Shown: positions 23,316-33,393, numbered from the stretch's first letter. The stretch: 64,000 bases of DNA from Marchantia polymorpha subsp. ruderalis (GCA_037833965.1 AP031356.1:15150501-15214500), one strand, 5' to 3'. The notes: generated by a model not told the origin, from the sequence alone. A program made the numbers and translations.

Positions 23316-26120
23316 TTACTCCCTACCCTGCCAATCTTCCGTTTGACTGCGCAGTCCCAAACGCTGCAATGCCGCGGACACCTCCACTTCGAGGGCGGAC
23401 ATGGTATCCTGTGCCTTCGACAGAAAAGCATCGAGCTTCTTTGCTACCTTCCGTCGACTCCTACTGTCGCCTGACAACAACCCGGCTGCGCGCAATTCAA
23501 ACTCACGCAGTGTGAGTTTCTCCTGCGCCTTCACTTCCCAGTGGGCGTAGTCCTTGAGACAGTGGGCGACACGCCTCGCCGTCTCCACCTTCGTGCGATC
23601 CGCCTCCTTCCTGCGATCCTCTTCAATTATCACTAATTGCGATTCGGCCTCAGCACGTTGCGCTCTCAATTCGCCACACTCTGACTGTAACCTGCGGATT
23701 AACTCCTCATCCGCCTGCCGTGCGAGCTTACATTGTTCCAACAACCGCGTCTGTCGCACGAGCTCCTCTGACAAAATCCGATTCTGGGCCTGCTCAGAAA
23801 TGAGTGCTTCCTTGACCTTCACCTGCTCCTTGGTGAGCTCGTCCAGTTTCTCATCCTTCACCTTCTCGGAGTGCTTGTAGAATTTCTGATTAAGTTTATA
23901 CTGACCCCACAAGCATGCATGCTTCTCCTTCAATTCCCTCAACTCTTGGTCCACTCTAGCTAACAGCTTGCTGGTGTGGACTTTAGTGCGAGTCCGCCTG
24001 CGCACTAACTCGATGTAAGATCCCGGCTGAAGTGGGTTGGCGTATTTATCGACCTTACGATCCAAGTACCTCAGCAACGGAATCACCTGCTCAGAGAGCG
24101 CCGCCGCCGGCGCTCCAACAATTTCCTCCTCCTCCTCGGTGTCTTCTGCTCCTGACATTTCTTCCGTGGAGCCTCCGTCGTCATCATCCGAGTGGAGAAT
24201 TTTGGTCGCCATTGATTGCGTCGGCGACTGCCCCGAGTGGGGCTGCACGTCGTCGACGTGTGCTGCCTGCGAAGGCACGGCTGCAGCCTCGCTGCTCTTC
24301 GCCAAAATGTCTAAGGCGGTAGGCGAATGTGCCCGTGCGGCATCCCCGCCGCTCGCTTGTTGGTCGTCTACCGTGTCCTCTCTGCCGCCGACGCCCGCCG
24401 CCGAAGGCGATCGAGCGGAGGGTGGCTGCGCGGGGTTTGATTGCGCATCGCGCATCGAAATTTCATCCCGCGGACAGTCACTCCGCTCCTCCGTCTGTTG
24501 CTGCTCCCTTGATCGGTCCGTGGGGGCTGTGCTCGGCCTGTGCGCAGGCGCAAATGCCGGCGCCTTGTACGCCGCAGGCGTAGCGCCGCGGACATCCATC
24601 GCCAAAGGCGACATGGCCGGGGGCCGCTCGCCCGATGTCCCTTGGCCTATAGGTCCTACCGCCGAAGGCGCATCTATCGGCGGTCTACCCGCCGATGGTG
24701 CGGCCTCCGCACGCTCCCTGCTCGTATCTCCTCGGCTCGAAGGCCCTGGCGCCGAAGGCGCAAATTGCGGCGCGTGGTGCGCCGGAGGGTCTGGCCCCGA
24801 GGGTCGGTGTCTCGTAGGCGGTTCTTCCGCCGGCTCTTTCCCCTTCCTACGTTGGAACGGGGGTGATTCTTGCCTGTGCACAGGCGGCACGTGTGGAGGT
24901 GTCCTATGCACAGGCGACCTGTGCACAGGCGAGCGCCTGTGCATAGGCGGACTACTCCTTCCCACGCGTAAGCGTAGATCCACGTCCACTTGTGATCGCC
25001 TGTCCGCGGAGGCTCGTCCGTCCGTGGAGTCTCGTCTGTGCGCAAACGGAACATCTGATTGCGACGCACGTGGTAACTCCGGAGGCCCTTGGCCCGTAGG
25101 CGGCCTCTCTCCCGTCGAGGTTGCAGCGTGGCCCGTTGCTCCTGCGGTCGTCCGCGCTTCCTCATGCTTCTCTGGCGACGCACTTCCTTTCTCCGTCGCA
25201 ATCGTCGCCGTGTCCGCACTGTCGGCTGGTAACACCAGTCTGCGTGCCTTCTGCTTCGGCCGGCTGTATGACTCGTACAGCGGCCGCGGTCGAATGGGAG
25301 CAGAGGGTTCTTGATGCTGCTCCTCTTCGGACTCTTCTCTCCATCGCCGCTTCCGCGGCACTCGTGCTGCAGGAGTGTTTCTCCCTTCGTCCCTCCGCCT
25401 TGATGGGGTAGAAGTCGGTGACTCCTCTGCATCAGTGTCGACCTCATTCTCCCGCACATACTTCCCGGGATGGTCGACGGACAATGGCGGAAAATGCTCA
25501 AGCTCCGCCGCTGTCAAACAATTCCGCTGTCGATAAAAATTGATGAGGAAAGGAGAAAGATGGTTTAGAGTTCCCCCCTTCTCCTCAAAAGCGTGCTGTC
25601 GCATCACCCTGTGCAGGATGCTCGCCCAGTGAATTGGAGTTCCCTCGATGACGCACTCCACAAAAGAGACCTGCCACAATGTGATGTAGCAGGCGCGGTG
25701 TGGCTGCAGCAATTGCATCAGCGCCGCGGACAAAGTCCGGCGAAATCGATCCTTGTAATCACGGGTCCTGTACCCATTCTTGGTAGACCTCCCGGTCTTG
25801 AACAGCTCCACAAATTGCGCCTCTTCCTGCTTGGTCACCTTGATGCTCTCACTGTCGAAAAGGAGATGCCCTGGCATGCCAGCACATCTTCCCAACGCCT
25901 GCGCCCAATCTTGGACTGTCCACCGATCAACATGCGGACGCAATCCGCGCGAGGGTGGTCCCTGTGGCTCTAGCCACTCGCGCACCATATTCGCACAGAT
26001 GTAGTTCCATCCCCATAGCAAGAAATCGAGCTTTCTTGCTATTAAGCGCTCCTCGAAAGCGCGCAGCCCGTTTTGTGGTAGGCGAAGTGGCACCATCCGC
26101 AATCTGCTCGGTCTCGTCAT
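23316..26120 (-). CDS. LTR-resident protein in F1 3' LTR (934 aa)
   Basis: Open from the conserved ATG (26118-26120) to a TAA at 23316-23318; the frame continues upstream to an ATG at 26372, giving 1018 aa. Parts: conserved N-terminal domain about residues 1-240 (LDFLLWGWNYICANMVREWL, HWASILHRVMRQHAFEEKGG), NLS-like RVPRKRRWREE, long Pro/Ser/Ala-rich linker with PVHR array, acidic DDDDGG/EEEEE stretch, SEQVIPLLRYLDRK block, coiled coil, C-terminal LREFELRAAGLLSGDSRSRRK block. A TTA-to-TAA change ends it about 27 residues earlier than the S3 copy; the same change is in the 5' LTR, so it predates or accompanied this insertion. In the genomic RNA this would be the last gene, in the U3 of the 3' LTR. 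Function unknown. Confidence 0.85.
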   Translation of the reverse strand: MTRPSRLRMVPLRLPQNGLRAFEERLIARKLDFLLWGWNYICANMVREWLEPQGPPSRGLRPHVDRWTVQDWAQALGRCAGMPGHLLFDSESIKVTKQEEAQFVELFKTGRSTKNGYRTRDYKDRFRRTLSAALMQLLQPHRACYITLWQVSFVECVIEGTPIHWASILHRVMRQHAFEEKGGTLNHLSPFLINFYRQRNCLTAAELEHFPPLSVDHPGKYVRENEVDTDAEESPTSTPSRRRDEGRNTPAARVPRKRRWREESEEEQHQEPSAPIRPRPLYESYSRPKQKARRLVLPADSADTATIATEKGSASPEKHEEARTTAGATGHAATSTGERPPTGQGPPELPRASQSDVPFAHRRDSTDGRASADRRSQVDVDLRLRVGRSSPPMHRRSPVHRSPVHRTPPHVPPVHRQESPPFQRRKGKEPAEEPPTRHRPSGPDPPAHHAPQFAPSAPGPSSRGDTSRERAEAAPSAGRPPIDAPSAVGPIGQGTSGERPPAMSPLAMDVRGATPAAYKAPAFAPAHRPSTAPTDRSREQQQTEERSDCPRDEISMRDAQSNPAQPPSARSPSAAGVGGREDTVDDQQASGGDAARAHSPTALDILAKSSEAAAVPSQAAHVDDVQPHSGQSPTQSMATKILHSDDDDGGSTEEMSGAEDTEEEEEIVGAPAAALSEQVIPLLRYLDRKVDKYANPLQPGSYIELVRRRTRTKVHTSKLLARVDQELRELKEKHACLWGQYKLNQKFYKHSEKVKDEKLDELTKEQVKVKEALISEQAQNRILSEELVRQTRLLEQCKLARQADEELIRRLQSECGELRAQRAEAESQLVIIEEDRRKEADRTKVETARRVAHCLKDYAHWEVKAQEKLTLREFELRAAGLLSGDSRSRRKVAKKLDAFLSKAQDTMSALEVEVSAALQRLGLRSQTEDWQGRE
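24871..24955 (-). repeat. Coding palindrome array in F1 3' LTR
   Basis: Palindromic CCTGTGCACAGG units encoding PVHR. One unit more than in the F1 5' LTR (36053-36115). Some units have lost symmetry by single changes (CTATGCACAGG, GTGCATAGG). Confidence 0.8.
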
Positions 26121-27616
26121 TGCGTTCCTGGGGTTCGCTCGGCCGCTCATTCTACTTCCGCACCGCCCGAGCTTCTCTCTCTCTCGGCAAACTCTAATCG
26201 CCCTCAATTCCAAATCACGCGCATTCACTTCTCCCTCAATCAACAAGAAATCTCCTGTGCGGCGACGTCGAGAATGTTTAGCAGCCAGCAGATGGATGCG
26301 CGCAGCGCGCACAAGAGATTGGAATCGCGAATTCAAGAATGGGACGTTCTCCGCCGCCCGGTCGAAGGTCATGGTCGGCTTTTGCTCGTGGAGAACGTCT
26401 CACTTGATGGCCGCGCCGGCTGTACGCTGGAACGGTCTTCGCTCTCACGCGCGGCTTCACGCTCCGCCGTCGTCGATTAAACTCTCACGCTCGAATTGGC
26501 GGATTTGAACTCCGCGAGCGTATTACCCCGCGGACATGGGGGCGTAGCGCCGAAGGCGAGTTTTCCGCCTTGCGCGGTACACTTGTTCGTATCGCCCCTC
26601 GGCCAATCCCCCTCTGCCTTGACGCGTGTGTCCGCATGTCGGACAAAAGTTCAACTCCTGCCTGTGCGCAGGCAGACTCCTCGGCGGATTCTCCGCCGGC
26701 GCGGAACTTCATCCTCCTGTGCACAGGCGCTCGCCTGTGCGCAGGCGAATTCCGTGCGTGGCGTCGCGCTGGCGCGGAAGGCGTTGACCGTGGTCAGCCG
26801 TCTCCGTCCAGTCTGCCCGTTTCTTGTCTCTTCGTCGGCGCTTCCGCCGCCGCAACTCCGTCCGTCCAAGAGCGCATCCACCCGTCCCGTCCGCATGGTC
26901 CGTACAGATTTGATTACTCTGGCGGCTCTTCCGCCGTACGCGGCGCTGCGCTGGCGCGGAAGACGCCGTACACTTTCTACCTCACAAGGCGCATTTCTAG
27001 GGCCCAAGGCGGATTTTCCGCCGACGCCGAAGCGCCTGTGCACAGGCGAACGCCTGTGCGTAGGCGGACTTCGCGCCTCCCCAAACCCTACTTCGCCTGT
27101 GCACAGGCGAAGGCCTTCGTCCGCGCATAGGACAAAACTTGATTCCCCCTTCCGCGTAGGCGGAATTCGCGCCGGTGGCGAACTCCTTCCGCCGAAGGCG
27201 ACCGTCTCCGTATCTTCCAATAGTGATAGCTCCCTAAGTCCCCATCCGTTCCAAGCGTTCTTGGACTCGTTGGAATCAGTGCGTTGAGCTCTTTCCAACG
27301 GGACCCTAACTTGATCAAGGCGCCCGAGGGTTGACCTAATTATGGAGGGTTTCCCTACAGCCGCGGACGCAACCTCCGAAGGCGGGTTTTGCGCCTTGCG
27401 TCGTAGGGGTCCTAACTGCAGAGCTCGCAAGGAGGGTGGTGCCTGTCCTTACTGCTGCACCCCAAATCCCAGATTCTACAAGATCCCTCGAGAATCCCCG
27501 CGATCTTCCGGATTCACTCCGTTTTGATGTACCGAAGGCTATTTACAATGCTGCCAGGGTACAGTTCTCCAAAAATGTTTTAATTTCCTCAAAATTGCCA
27601 AAAGTGGGGTACCACA

Positions 27617-27631
27617 TGCTCCCCTCCTCAA
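27617..27631 (-). promoter_or_regulatory. Polypurine tract of F1
   Basis: TTGAGGAGGGGAGCA on the minus strand, adjoining the 3' LTR, identical to that of E3. Confidence 0.88.
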
Positions 27632-27653
27632 TTGTGAGCGCCCACGCGAACAC

Positions 27654-30494
27654 TCACATGTGGTATTTCTTCAACCGCCACCCGTTCACTCGGGTGCCTA
27701 ACAAATCGCCGGCCAGGTCCGCAAGTTGGATGGATCCATTCGGGAAGACTTCGACAACCCTGTAAGGTCCCATCCATCTTAGGTGCAGTTTGCCTGGGAA
27801 TCTGGCATGCCTGCTGTCGTAGAGCAATGCCAAATCACCCGCCTGCAGGAGTACAGGTTTGATCTTTTTATAGTATCTCTCCTTTCGGCGGAGCTGGATT
27901 TTCCTGGTGCGATCTTCGGCGTCTCGTCTCCTCTCATCCAGCAGCGTGACCTCCTGTAACCTGTAGAGCTGACTCTCCTCTGCGCCCATCCTCTGCAAAT
28001 CCAACGTTCGTTGGGTGGGTACTTCAAATTCGATCGGGAGGATCGGGTGTTGCCCATACACCAGAAAGTATGGTGTCTGTTTGGTCGTGATCTTCTCAGC
28101 TGTCCGGTACGCCCATAGAGCGGCTGCTAGCTTCGTATCCCAGTCGTGAGCGTGATTCACCGTGACCTTGAGTAGTATTTTACACAGCAGACCATTGGAC
28201 TTCTCCGTCAGTCCATTCGCCTTGGGATTGTATGGAGTAGTCTTCCGGTGCTTGATGTGGAAATACCGTGTCAGATCTTCGATGATCTGATGCAGAAAAT
28301 GCGTGCCCCAGTCGCTGACTAGCTCTAAGGGACATCCGTAGCGTGTGATGATCGACTCAAACAAGAAGGCTGCCACTGTGGCAGCATCATCCCTTCTGGT
28401 GGCCCTGGCCTCTACCATTTTGGTGGCGTAGTCCGTTGCTACCAGAATGTAGCGCCTTCGTGTGCTTCTAGTCACTGGTTGTATCGGCCCTACAAAGTCA
28501 ATGCCCCACTTTTCGAAAGGTGCTAGAGGCATGATGGGAGTCAGGGGCCAGCGTGTTGTAGGCGTCGGTCTCCCCGTCCTCTGGCAACTGTCGCACTTGC
28601 GGATGTAATCGAGAACATCCTTAAACATGGTCGGCCACCAATACCCCGCATTTAGAATCTTTGTGACCGTGTTCCTGGTGGCATAGTGTCCACCCGCCTC
28701 CTCTGTATGCATCGCACTCACTATTCTTGGTACCTCTGATTCCTCCAGGCATCTGCATAAGCGCTCATCTGCCATCTTCTTGAACAAAACCCCCTGCTGG
28801 AGTTGGTACGGGCCTGCCTTATGAATAAAGACAGTTTGCTGTTCCAAATCCATGCCTACGGGACACTGGAGGGTTAGCAGATATCGATACAGGTCGGCAT
28901 AGCGGGACTCATGCCCTGCCGACAACTGAAATAACTCTTCATCTGGAAAATCGTCCACCAATTCCTCCTCTGTCGGCTGGGTCCATAATCGGGACAAGTA
29001 ATCCGCATTTTCGTGGTGCACCCCTTTCCTGGTCTGGACTGTGTAGGTGAACTCTTGTAGTAACAACACCCACCTGGCGATCCGACCGGATAGGTCGGCT
29101 TTCTTGACTAGGTGTTGCAATGCGTAGTGGTCCACATGGAACACAAATTCGTAGCAGATTAGGTAGTGACGGAACTTTTTACAGGAGTACACCATCCCCA
29201 ACGCTTCTCTCTCCGTCGTGGTGTACTTCCGCTCTGCTAGAGACAGCTGTCGGCTCGCGAAGTAGATCGGGTAGTCCTTTTTGTTGTCATCCTTTTGACT
29301 CAGTACTACACCGATGGCGAATGCAGATGTGTCAACGTAAACATGGAATGGTCGATTCCAGTCTGGACTCCTTAGTACGGGAGCAGTCGTGAGTTTCGCT
29401 TTAAGAGCCTCAAATGCTGACTGCTGGTTCGCACCCCAGGCATAAGGCTCGTCCTTCTTCAACAGCTTGGTCAGGTCCGCCGCCAGTATTGCATACAGGT
29501 GTATGAATCTTTGGTAGTAGCCCACATGACCCAGGAATGCTCGCAGCTCTCTTAGATTCGTGGGTGGCTCAAGCTCGAGTATAACCTTGACCTTCTCGAT
29601 GTCCACCGCAATGCCGTCTGCCGAGACCCGATGACCCAACAAGATCCCACTAGTCATAAAGAAAAAGCACTTCTCGGGATGCAATGATAAACTGCTCTGT
29701 CTACATTTATCGAAGGTCTGCTTCAAGTGACTTAGGTGTTCAGACCGCTTCCCAAAGACACAGAAGTCATCTATGAATATTTCCAGGAACTTCCTCAGTT
29801 GTTCCTGGAAGATATTGGTCATCATCCGTTGAAAGGTGGCAGGCGCGTTGCACAGACCGAAGGGCATCTTGTGGTATGCGTAAGTTCCCCAGTCGGTCGT
29901 GAACGTAGTTTTATCCTTGTCCTGTTCCCGGATAGACACCTGATTGTAACCTGAGAACCCGTCCAGGAAGCTATAGCATTCATGTCCTGCGACTTGGTCT
30001 AGAATGGCATCCGTGAAGGGCAACGGGTGATGATCCTTGCGTGTTGGTGCATTCAACTTCCGGAAATCCTGACACACTCGTATCTTACCCGTCAACTTCT
30101 TGGGTACGATAACAATCGGCGACACCCACTCACTGCTGAGCACTGGGTAAATAATACCAGCACTCAAGTACTTATCTATCTCCTCCTTAACTAGCAAGGA
30201 GTATTTTGGGTTGAGGCGATACTGGCGCTGTCGTATGGGTACTGAGTCGTCCAGTAAATCGATGCGGTGTTCCCCATACCGTGCAGGTATCCCCTTCATG
30301 TCTTCGATCTTCCAGGCGAAGACGTCGACATAATGGCTAAGGAATGCCTGTACTTTCCTTAGCTCGTCTCCTCTCACTGTGCTTGATACCTTCAAGCACT
30401 TGTCGGGACTGAGTTGTACTTCGTGACAGTCACTAGGGTCGACAATGCCCTCGGTGTGACTCGTCTCACTCCTTCCCAGTCCCACCGTTAATTG
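27654..30494 (-). CDS. pol: F1 pol: reverse transcriptase, RNase H, integrase
   Basis: In the same frame as gag, directly after the gag UAG. No ATG lies near the start, so expression by readthrough as a Gag-Pol fusion is likely. About 946 residues. RT about 90-260 with the catalytic box FIDDF at about 240 (most relatives have Y or F before xDD); RNase H about 370-500; integrase zinc region HHCC about 600-640 (KCDSCQ); DD35E core at about 661, 725 and 760; GPY-like motif near the end (LRWMGPYRV). No chromodomain. Compared with E3 pol it has SDWGTHF in place of SDRGTHF next to the second catalytic Asp; whether this affects activity cannot be told. It copies the element RNA into DNA and inserts it in the nucleus. 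Confidence 0.95.
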   Translation of the reverse strand, partial: QLTVGLGRSETSHTEGIVDPSDCHEVQLSPDKCLKVSSTVRGDELRKVQAFLSHYVDVFAWKIEDMKGIPARYGEHRIDLLDDSVPIRQRQYRLNPKYSLLVKEEIDKYLSAGIIYPVLSSEWVSPIVIVPKKLTGKIRVCQDFRKLNAPTRKDHHPLPFTDAILDQVAGHECYSFLDGFSGYNQVSIREQDKDKTTFTTDWGTYAYHKMPFGLCNAPATFQRMMTNIFQEQLRKFLEIFIDDFCVFGKRSEHLSHLKQTFDKCRQSSLSLHPEKCFFFMTSGILLGHRVSADGIAVDIEKVKVILELEPPTNLRELRAFLGHVGYYQRFIHLYAILAADLTKLLKKDEPYAWGANQQSAFEALKAKLTTAPVLRSPDWNRPFHVYVDTSAFAIGVVLSQKDDNKKDYPIYFASRQLSLAERKYTTTEREALGMVYSCKKFRHYLICYEFVFHVDHYALQHLVKKADLSGRIARWVLLLQEFTYTVQTRKGVHHENADYLSRLWTQPTEEELVDDFPDEELFQLSAGHESRYADLYRYLLTLQCPVGMDLEQQTVFIHKAGPYQLQQGVLFKKMADERLCRCLEESEVPRIVSAMHTEEAGGHYATRNTVTKILNAGYWWPTMFKDVLDYIRKCDSCQRTGRPTPTTRWPLTPIMPLAPFEKWGIDFVGPIQPVTRSTRRRYILVATDYATKMVEARATRRDDAATVAAFLFESIITRYGCPLELVSDWGTHFLHQIIEDLTRYFHIKHRKTTPYNPKANGLTEKSNGLLCKILLKVTVNHAHDWDTKLAAALWAYRTAEKITTKQTPYFLVYGQHPILPIEFEVPTQRTLDLQRMGAEESQLYRLQEVTLLDERRRDAEDRTRKIQLRRKERYYKKIKPVLLQAGDLALLYDSRHARFPGKLHLRWMGPYRVVEVFPNGSIQLADLAGDLLGTRVNGWRLKKYHM

Positions 30495-30500
30495 CTATTC
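30483..30500 (-). promoter_or_regulatory. gag-pol leaky stop, UAG CAA UUA
   Basis: Gag ends GAC GAA TAG and continues CAA TTA ACG in the same frame into pol. UAG-CAA-UUA is the known tobacco-mosaic-virus-type readthrough context (UAG CAR YYA). Same frame, one stop, the precise context and the absence of a pol ATG together support programmed readthrough as the means of making Gag-Pol. Confidence 0.8.
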
Positions 30501-33329
30501 GTCTTCCGGCTGAATAGCTTCCGGCTCTTCTTCTTCTCCCACCGAACAGCAGGCAACGAATCCCACGAAATAATCGGATTCGGTACCACTGGAATCCGAT
30601 CGCGCGGTCGACTCACTGTCCCCGCCCGATGTGTAACCTGCACTTGTCGATGGGGTCTCTCCTTCGTGTCTGACCCTATTCCAGGGCACCGTAATGGTCT
30701 TGGTCGGTTCCGAAGGATGGGGAAACTTAAGGCGATGCCTTCGCCAATCACATCTGACTTGTGCGCCATATAGCCATGGTCGCCCGAGCAGAACGTCATA
30801 GCCCTGCTTCATCATCGGTTGAAGGATGATATACGTCAACCGAAAGTCCGCACCACCGATGATTGTTTTGACATTGCGCAGCATACCTGCAGGCATTCTC
30901 CGCGTCTGATCCGCTAATCTCAACACACGCTTCGAGGGTTCGTATTGACTGAACCCCAAAGCTCTCGCGGTATCCTCCGTCATTATGTTGACTCCTGACC
31001 CAGAGTCGATTGGTACCCTGCGTACACAACACCCTGCTATTTCCACATCGATCTCTGGTGGCCCTTGGTCTTCGCTCTCCACTTGATATACTTGAGAGGA
31101 TGTGGATGCGCGCGGCTTCCGCGGACGCCGTAGCGAAAGCATCAACATTCTCCGATACGTCTTATTGTCCTTCAGGAGCTGCTTGAACGTGATGTTCACT
31201 TTCCGACTCCCGAGATCTTCGACCAAGTCATAGTGGGCGCGTTGGGTCGCCGGGGTCGGCGGCGACGCTCTGCGAGGTTCCAAGGTGGCTGCCAACTTCG
31301 CCCCAAGGAAGGATGGCAAGTCTGGCCGCTGTGGGTCCTTTTGAGTGCGGATCGCTTCCTTCAACAGGTTGGTTACCTCGTTGCGGATATCCGGAGCATA
31401 GTCCCGTTTCAGCAAGCGTACTGGCTCATCCTCGACTGCTGACTGGGGGCGCACTGCTGGTGCTTCTCGCGTAACCGAAGACTTCCGTGCAGGTCGCAAG
31501 TCGGACTTGCTGGATGTCTTCTCCTTCCTTTTCCCCGTCCGGTCGTCGGTTCTCCGTTCGTGCTTGCGTGTGTCACGCTCTTGCTCCTTCGATTTCTTGG
31601 AACTACGAGTTTCGACCCGTGCGCACATAACCTCTTCCGTCGGCCATTCTTCGTCTTCGTCCTCCCCGTCTGAACCTACTTCGACCTGGTTAACTTGGAC
31701 GTCCTCCTTGGCAGGAGGGTTCACAAATCGTACCGCTGGCCGAGGGACTGGTGGCTGATCACACTCTGGCGCAGTATGCCCGGTCTTCTTGCAATTACTA
31801 CATGTCGAAACATAATCGTTTCGCCTTTTTGGATGGGGACACTGCGGTGAGAAGTGTCCAACTTCCCCGCAGTTATAACAAGCTCGCGGTGGCGGTGGGT
31901 CAAACGTCCCTGGAGGTGCTCTCCGCCTCACGGGTACTGTAGTGGCCCGATCCACCGGATGATATCGTGGGACTTGCATTGCTGAAACTGCAGTAGGGGT
32001 GGGAACCGACTGGACGGCGTAGGCTGTCTCTTCGCTAGCCTCTCCATAATACTGGGGGTGCTCTCCATAGTACGGTTGTGCCCACTCTACAGCGTTGACT
32101 GGATATGACGGACGGGTGGTAAGGCACTCGGTGTTTGCATGTCCCACCGCCCCGCACGTAGTACACCATAAGTTCGCTCGCACTCTCCCGGGTGATTTTC
32201 GGCGATCATGCCCGCCTACCACTTGAACCTTGAGATCGGCGAAGTCCTTCACAAGGGTCTCCATCTTCGAGGCTATGTCTCCCGGCGCTCTGTCCGTAGT
32301 CACTCGTCGGGTGCCCTTCTTCTTCGCTGCCCCATGCTTCTTCCTCTTTTTCTCCTCCTCCGACGATGAGGTTTCCTCTTCTTCGGATGAGGAACGGTTC
32401 TCGTCCGAAGACGATTCCTCCGATGACGGAGTTGTACCTCTACGTCGTCTTCGCCCTCCCTTCGGTTTTCGCTCCTTTGACTCCCGTCTCTCTCTCCCTC
32501 TTCGGTTGAGAGTGGAAGTTTCGAAGGCTTCTGCCGATGCAATCACATCCTCAATAGTGTCGCACTTGCTGCGTCGGCAAAAAGTCTCCATCTCCCGAGT
32601 TAAACCGGTCACGTACCAATCCACAGCTTGTTGTACCGAGAAAGGGGACCCTGGTCCTGTTTTCGGTATTCTGTCAAGGAGGTCCAGAAATCTCTCAGTG
32701 TAGTCACGCAGACTCTCCTTCTTCTCTCGCTGCAAATTACGTAACTTTGTCAATACCCGACTGTCGTAGCCGAGCTCGCGGAAGCGGCGAAGGAACTTCT
32801 CCTTCAGCTGGGCCCATGTTGTCAACCCAGTCGGATCGATGCTCTCGTGATTGTACCAACTCCTCGCTTTCTTCCGCAGAAGGCTTGGAAAGATCCTTAG
32901 TCGGTCGTCGTCTGCGATCTCGCGATTGGCAATAGACACCGATTCGAACAACTTGATGTATGAATCTGCATCGTCGTCATCCCCACTCCCTTTATACTTT
33001 GGGTAGGAATGTTTAGTAATCGGCTGAGGTAGCCGCACATTGGCTTGTCCGTCCGCCATCGGTGTGTCTGTCGACGGTTCTCGGGCGGTCGTTTCTAAAT
33101 CCCGAGGCGGGTCCGTGCAAGGAATATCTAGTAGAACTGTAAGCACCAAGTTTGGTTCCAAGTCGCCGGGGGTAGGTTCCCCAAGGATGTCGGCCGAACT
33201 AGGCTTAGGTACTCTTTTTGGTGTTTTCTTGTTTTGACGCCGTGTCTCTTCCACGGCCTTCTCTGAATCTCGTCGGAACCTGCGGACAGCTCTAGCACTT
33301 AGGTTGCTCCCGCTAGCCCCAGTCGACAT
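30495..33329 (-). CDS. gag: F1 gag with aspartic protease (944 aa)
   Basis: Capsid-like retrotransposon Gag domain about residues 100-230 (ARSWYNHE, TTWAQLKEKFLRRF). Lys/Glu/Ser-rich charged region about 270-350. Three CX2CX4HX4C zinc knuckles at about 387 (CTTCGAVGHANTEC), 483 (CYNCGEVGHFSPQC) and 510 (CSNCKKTGHTAPEC); three is more than the one or two usual in plant Ty3/Gypsy Gag. Aspartic protease near 776 with active site IDSGSG (DSG in place of the common DTG). An acidic tail follows to the UAG. Gag packages the RNA and builds the particle; protease would process Gag-Pol. Because protease lies before the UAG it is made at Gag level, unlike elements with protease in Pol. Confidence 0.94.
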   Translation of the reverse strand: MSTGASGSNLSARAVRRFRRDSEKAVEETRRQNKKTPKRVPKPSSADILGEPTPGDLEPNLVLTVLLDIPCTDPPRDLETTAREPSTDTPMADGQANVRLPQPITKHSYPKYKGSGDDDDADSYIKLFESVSIANREIADDDRLRIFPSLLRKKARSWYNHESIDPTGLTTWAQLKEKFLRRFRELGYDSRVLTKLRNLQREKKESLRDYTERFLDLLDRIPKTGPGSPFSVQQAVDWYVTGLTREMETFCRRSKCDTIEDVIASAEAFETSTLNRRGRERRESKERKPKGGRRRRRGTTPSSEESSSDENRSSSEEEETSSSEEEKKRKKHGAAKKKGTRRVTTDRAPGDIASKMETLVKDFADLKVQVVGGHDRRKSPGRVRANLWCTTCGAVGHANTECLTTRPSYPVNAVEWAQPYYGEHPQYYGEASEETAYAVQSVPTPTAVSAMQVPRYHPVDRATTVPVRRRAPPGTFDPPPPRACYNCGEVGHFSPQCPHPKRRNDYVSTCSNCKKTGHTAPECDQPPVPRPAVRFVNPPAKEDVQVNQVEVGSDGEDEDEEWPTEEVMCARVETRSSKKSKEQERDTRKHERRTDDRTGKRKEKTSSKSDLRPARKSSVTREAPAVRPQSAVEDEPVRLLKRDYAPDIRNEVTNLLKEAIRTQKDPQRPDLPSFLGAKLAATLEPRRASPPTPATQRAHYDLVEDLGSRKVNITFKQLLKDNKTYRRMLMLSLRRPRKPRASTSSQVYQVESEDQGPPEIDVEIAGCCVRRVPIDSGSGVNIMTEDTARALGFSQYEPSKRVLRLADQTRRMPAGMLRNVKTIIGGADFRLTYIILQPMMKQGYDVLLGRPWLYGAQVRCDWRRHRLKFPHPSEPTKTITVPWNRVRHEGETPSTSAGYTSGGDSESTARSDSSGTESDYFVGFVACCSVGEEEEPEAIQPEDE

Positions 33330-33340
33330 TCACCGAGCAT
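33299..33340 (-). CDS. Short upstream ORF overlapping gag start
   Basis: ATG eleven bases before the gag ATG opens a 13-codon frame (MLGECRLGLAGAT) that ends inside gag. The B2 leader has an ORF of the same length and start (MLGECR) at 63889-63930. It could reduce or tune gag initiation. The matching length may partly come from conservation of gag itself. Confidence 0.4.
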   Translation of the reverse strand: MLGECRLGLAGAT

Positions 33341-33375
33341 GGCTGCTTGTAAAAACCCCGGTGTTGACGCAACTG

Positions 33376-33393
33376 TCCCCGGCAGCGGCGCCA
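33376..33393 (-). other. Primer-binding site, tRNA-Asp type
   Basis: TGGCGCCGCTGCCGGGGA on the minus strand matches the complement of the 3' end of plant tRNA-Asp(GUC), with one difference (C for T) from the usual TGGCGCCGTTGCCGGGGA. It is 22 bases from the LTR end, which is unusually far; the spacer contains a GAAG/CTTC mini-stem and is nearly the same in B2. Confidence 0.85.

Larger units (their letters stand above)
22227..27616 (-). repeat. F1 3' LTR (5390 bp)
   Basis: Reads on the minus strand from TGTGGTACCCC (27616) to TTATTACA (22227). It carries a ten-unit AC repeat (about 22425-22444) where the 5' LTR has five, and one more SPVHR unit. Confidence 0.95.

Noticed and set aside
24037..25314. 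425-codon ORF antisense to the F1 LTR gene (and similar at 35319-36479, 20047-21309, 12341-13303)
   Set aside because: It mirrors the GC-rich linker, has biased composition and no independent start or domain; its openness follows from the codon pattern of the sense frame.
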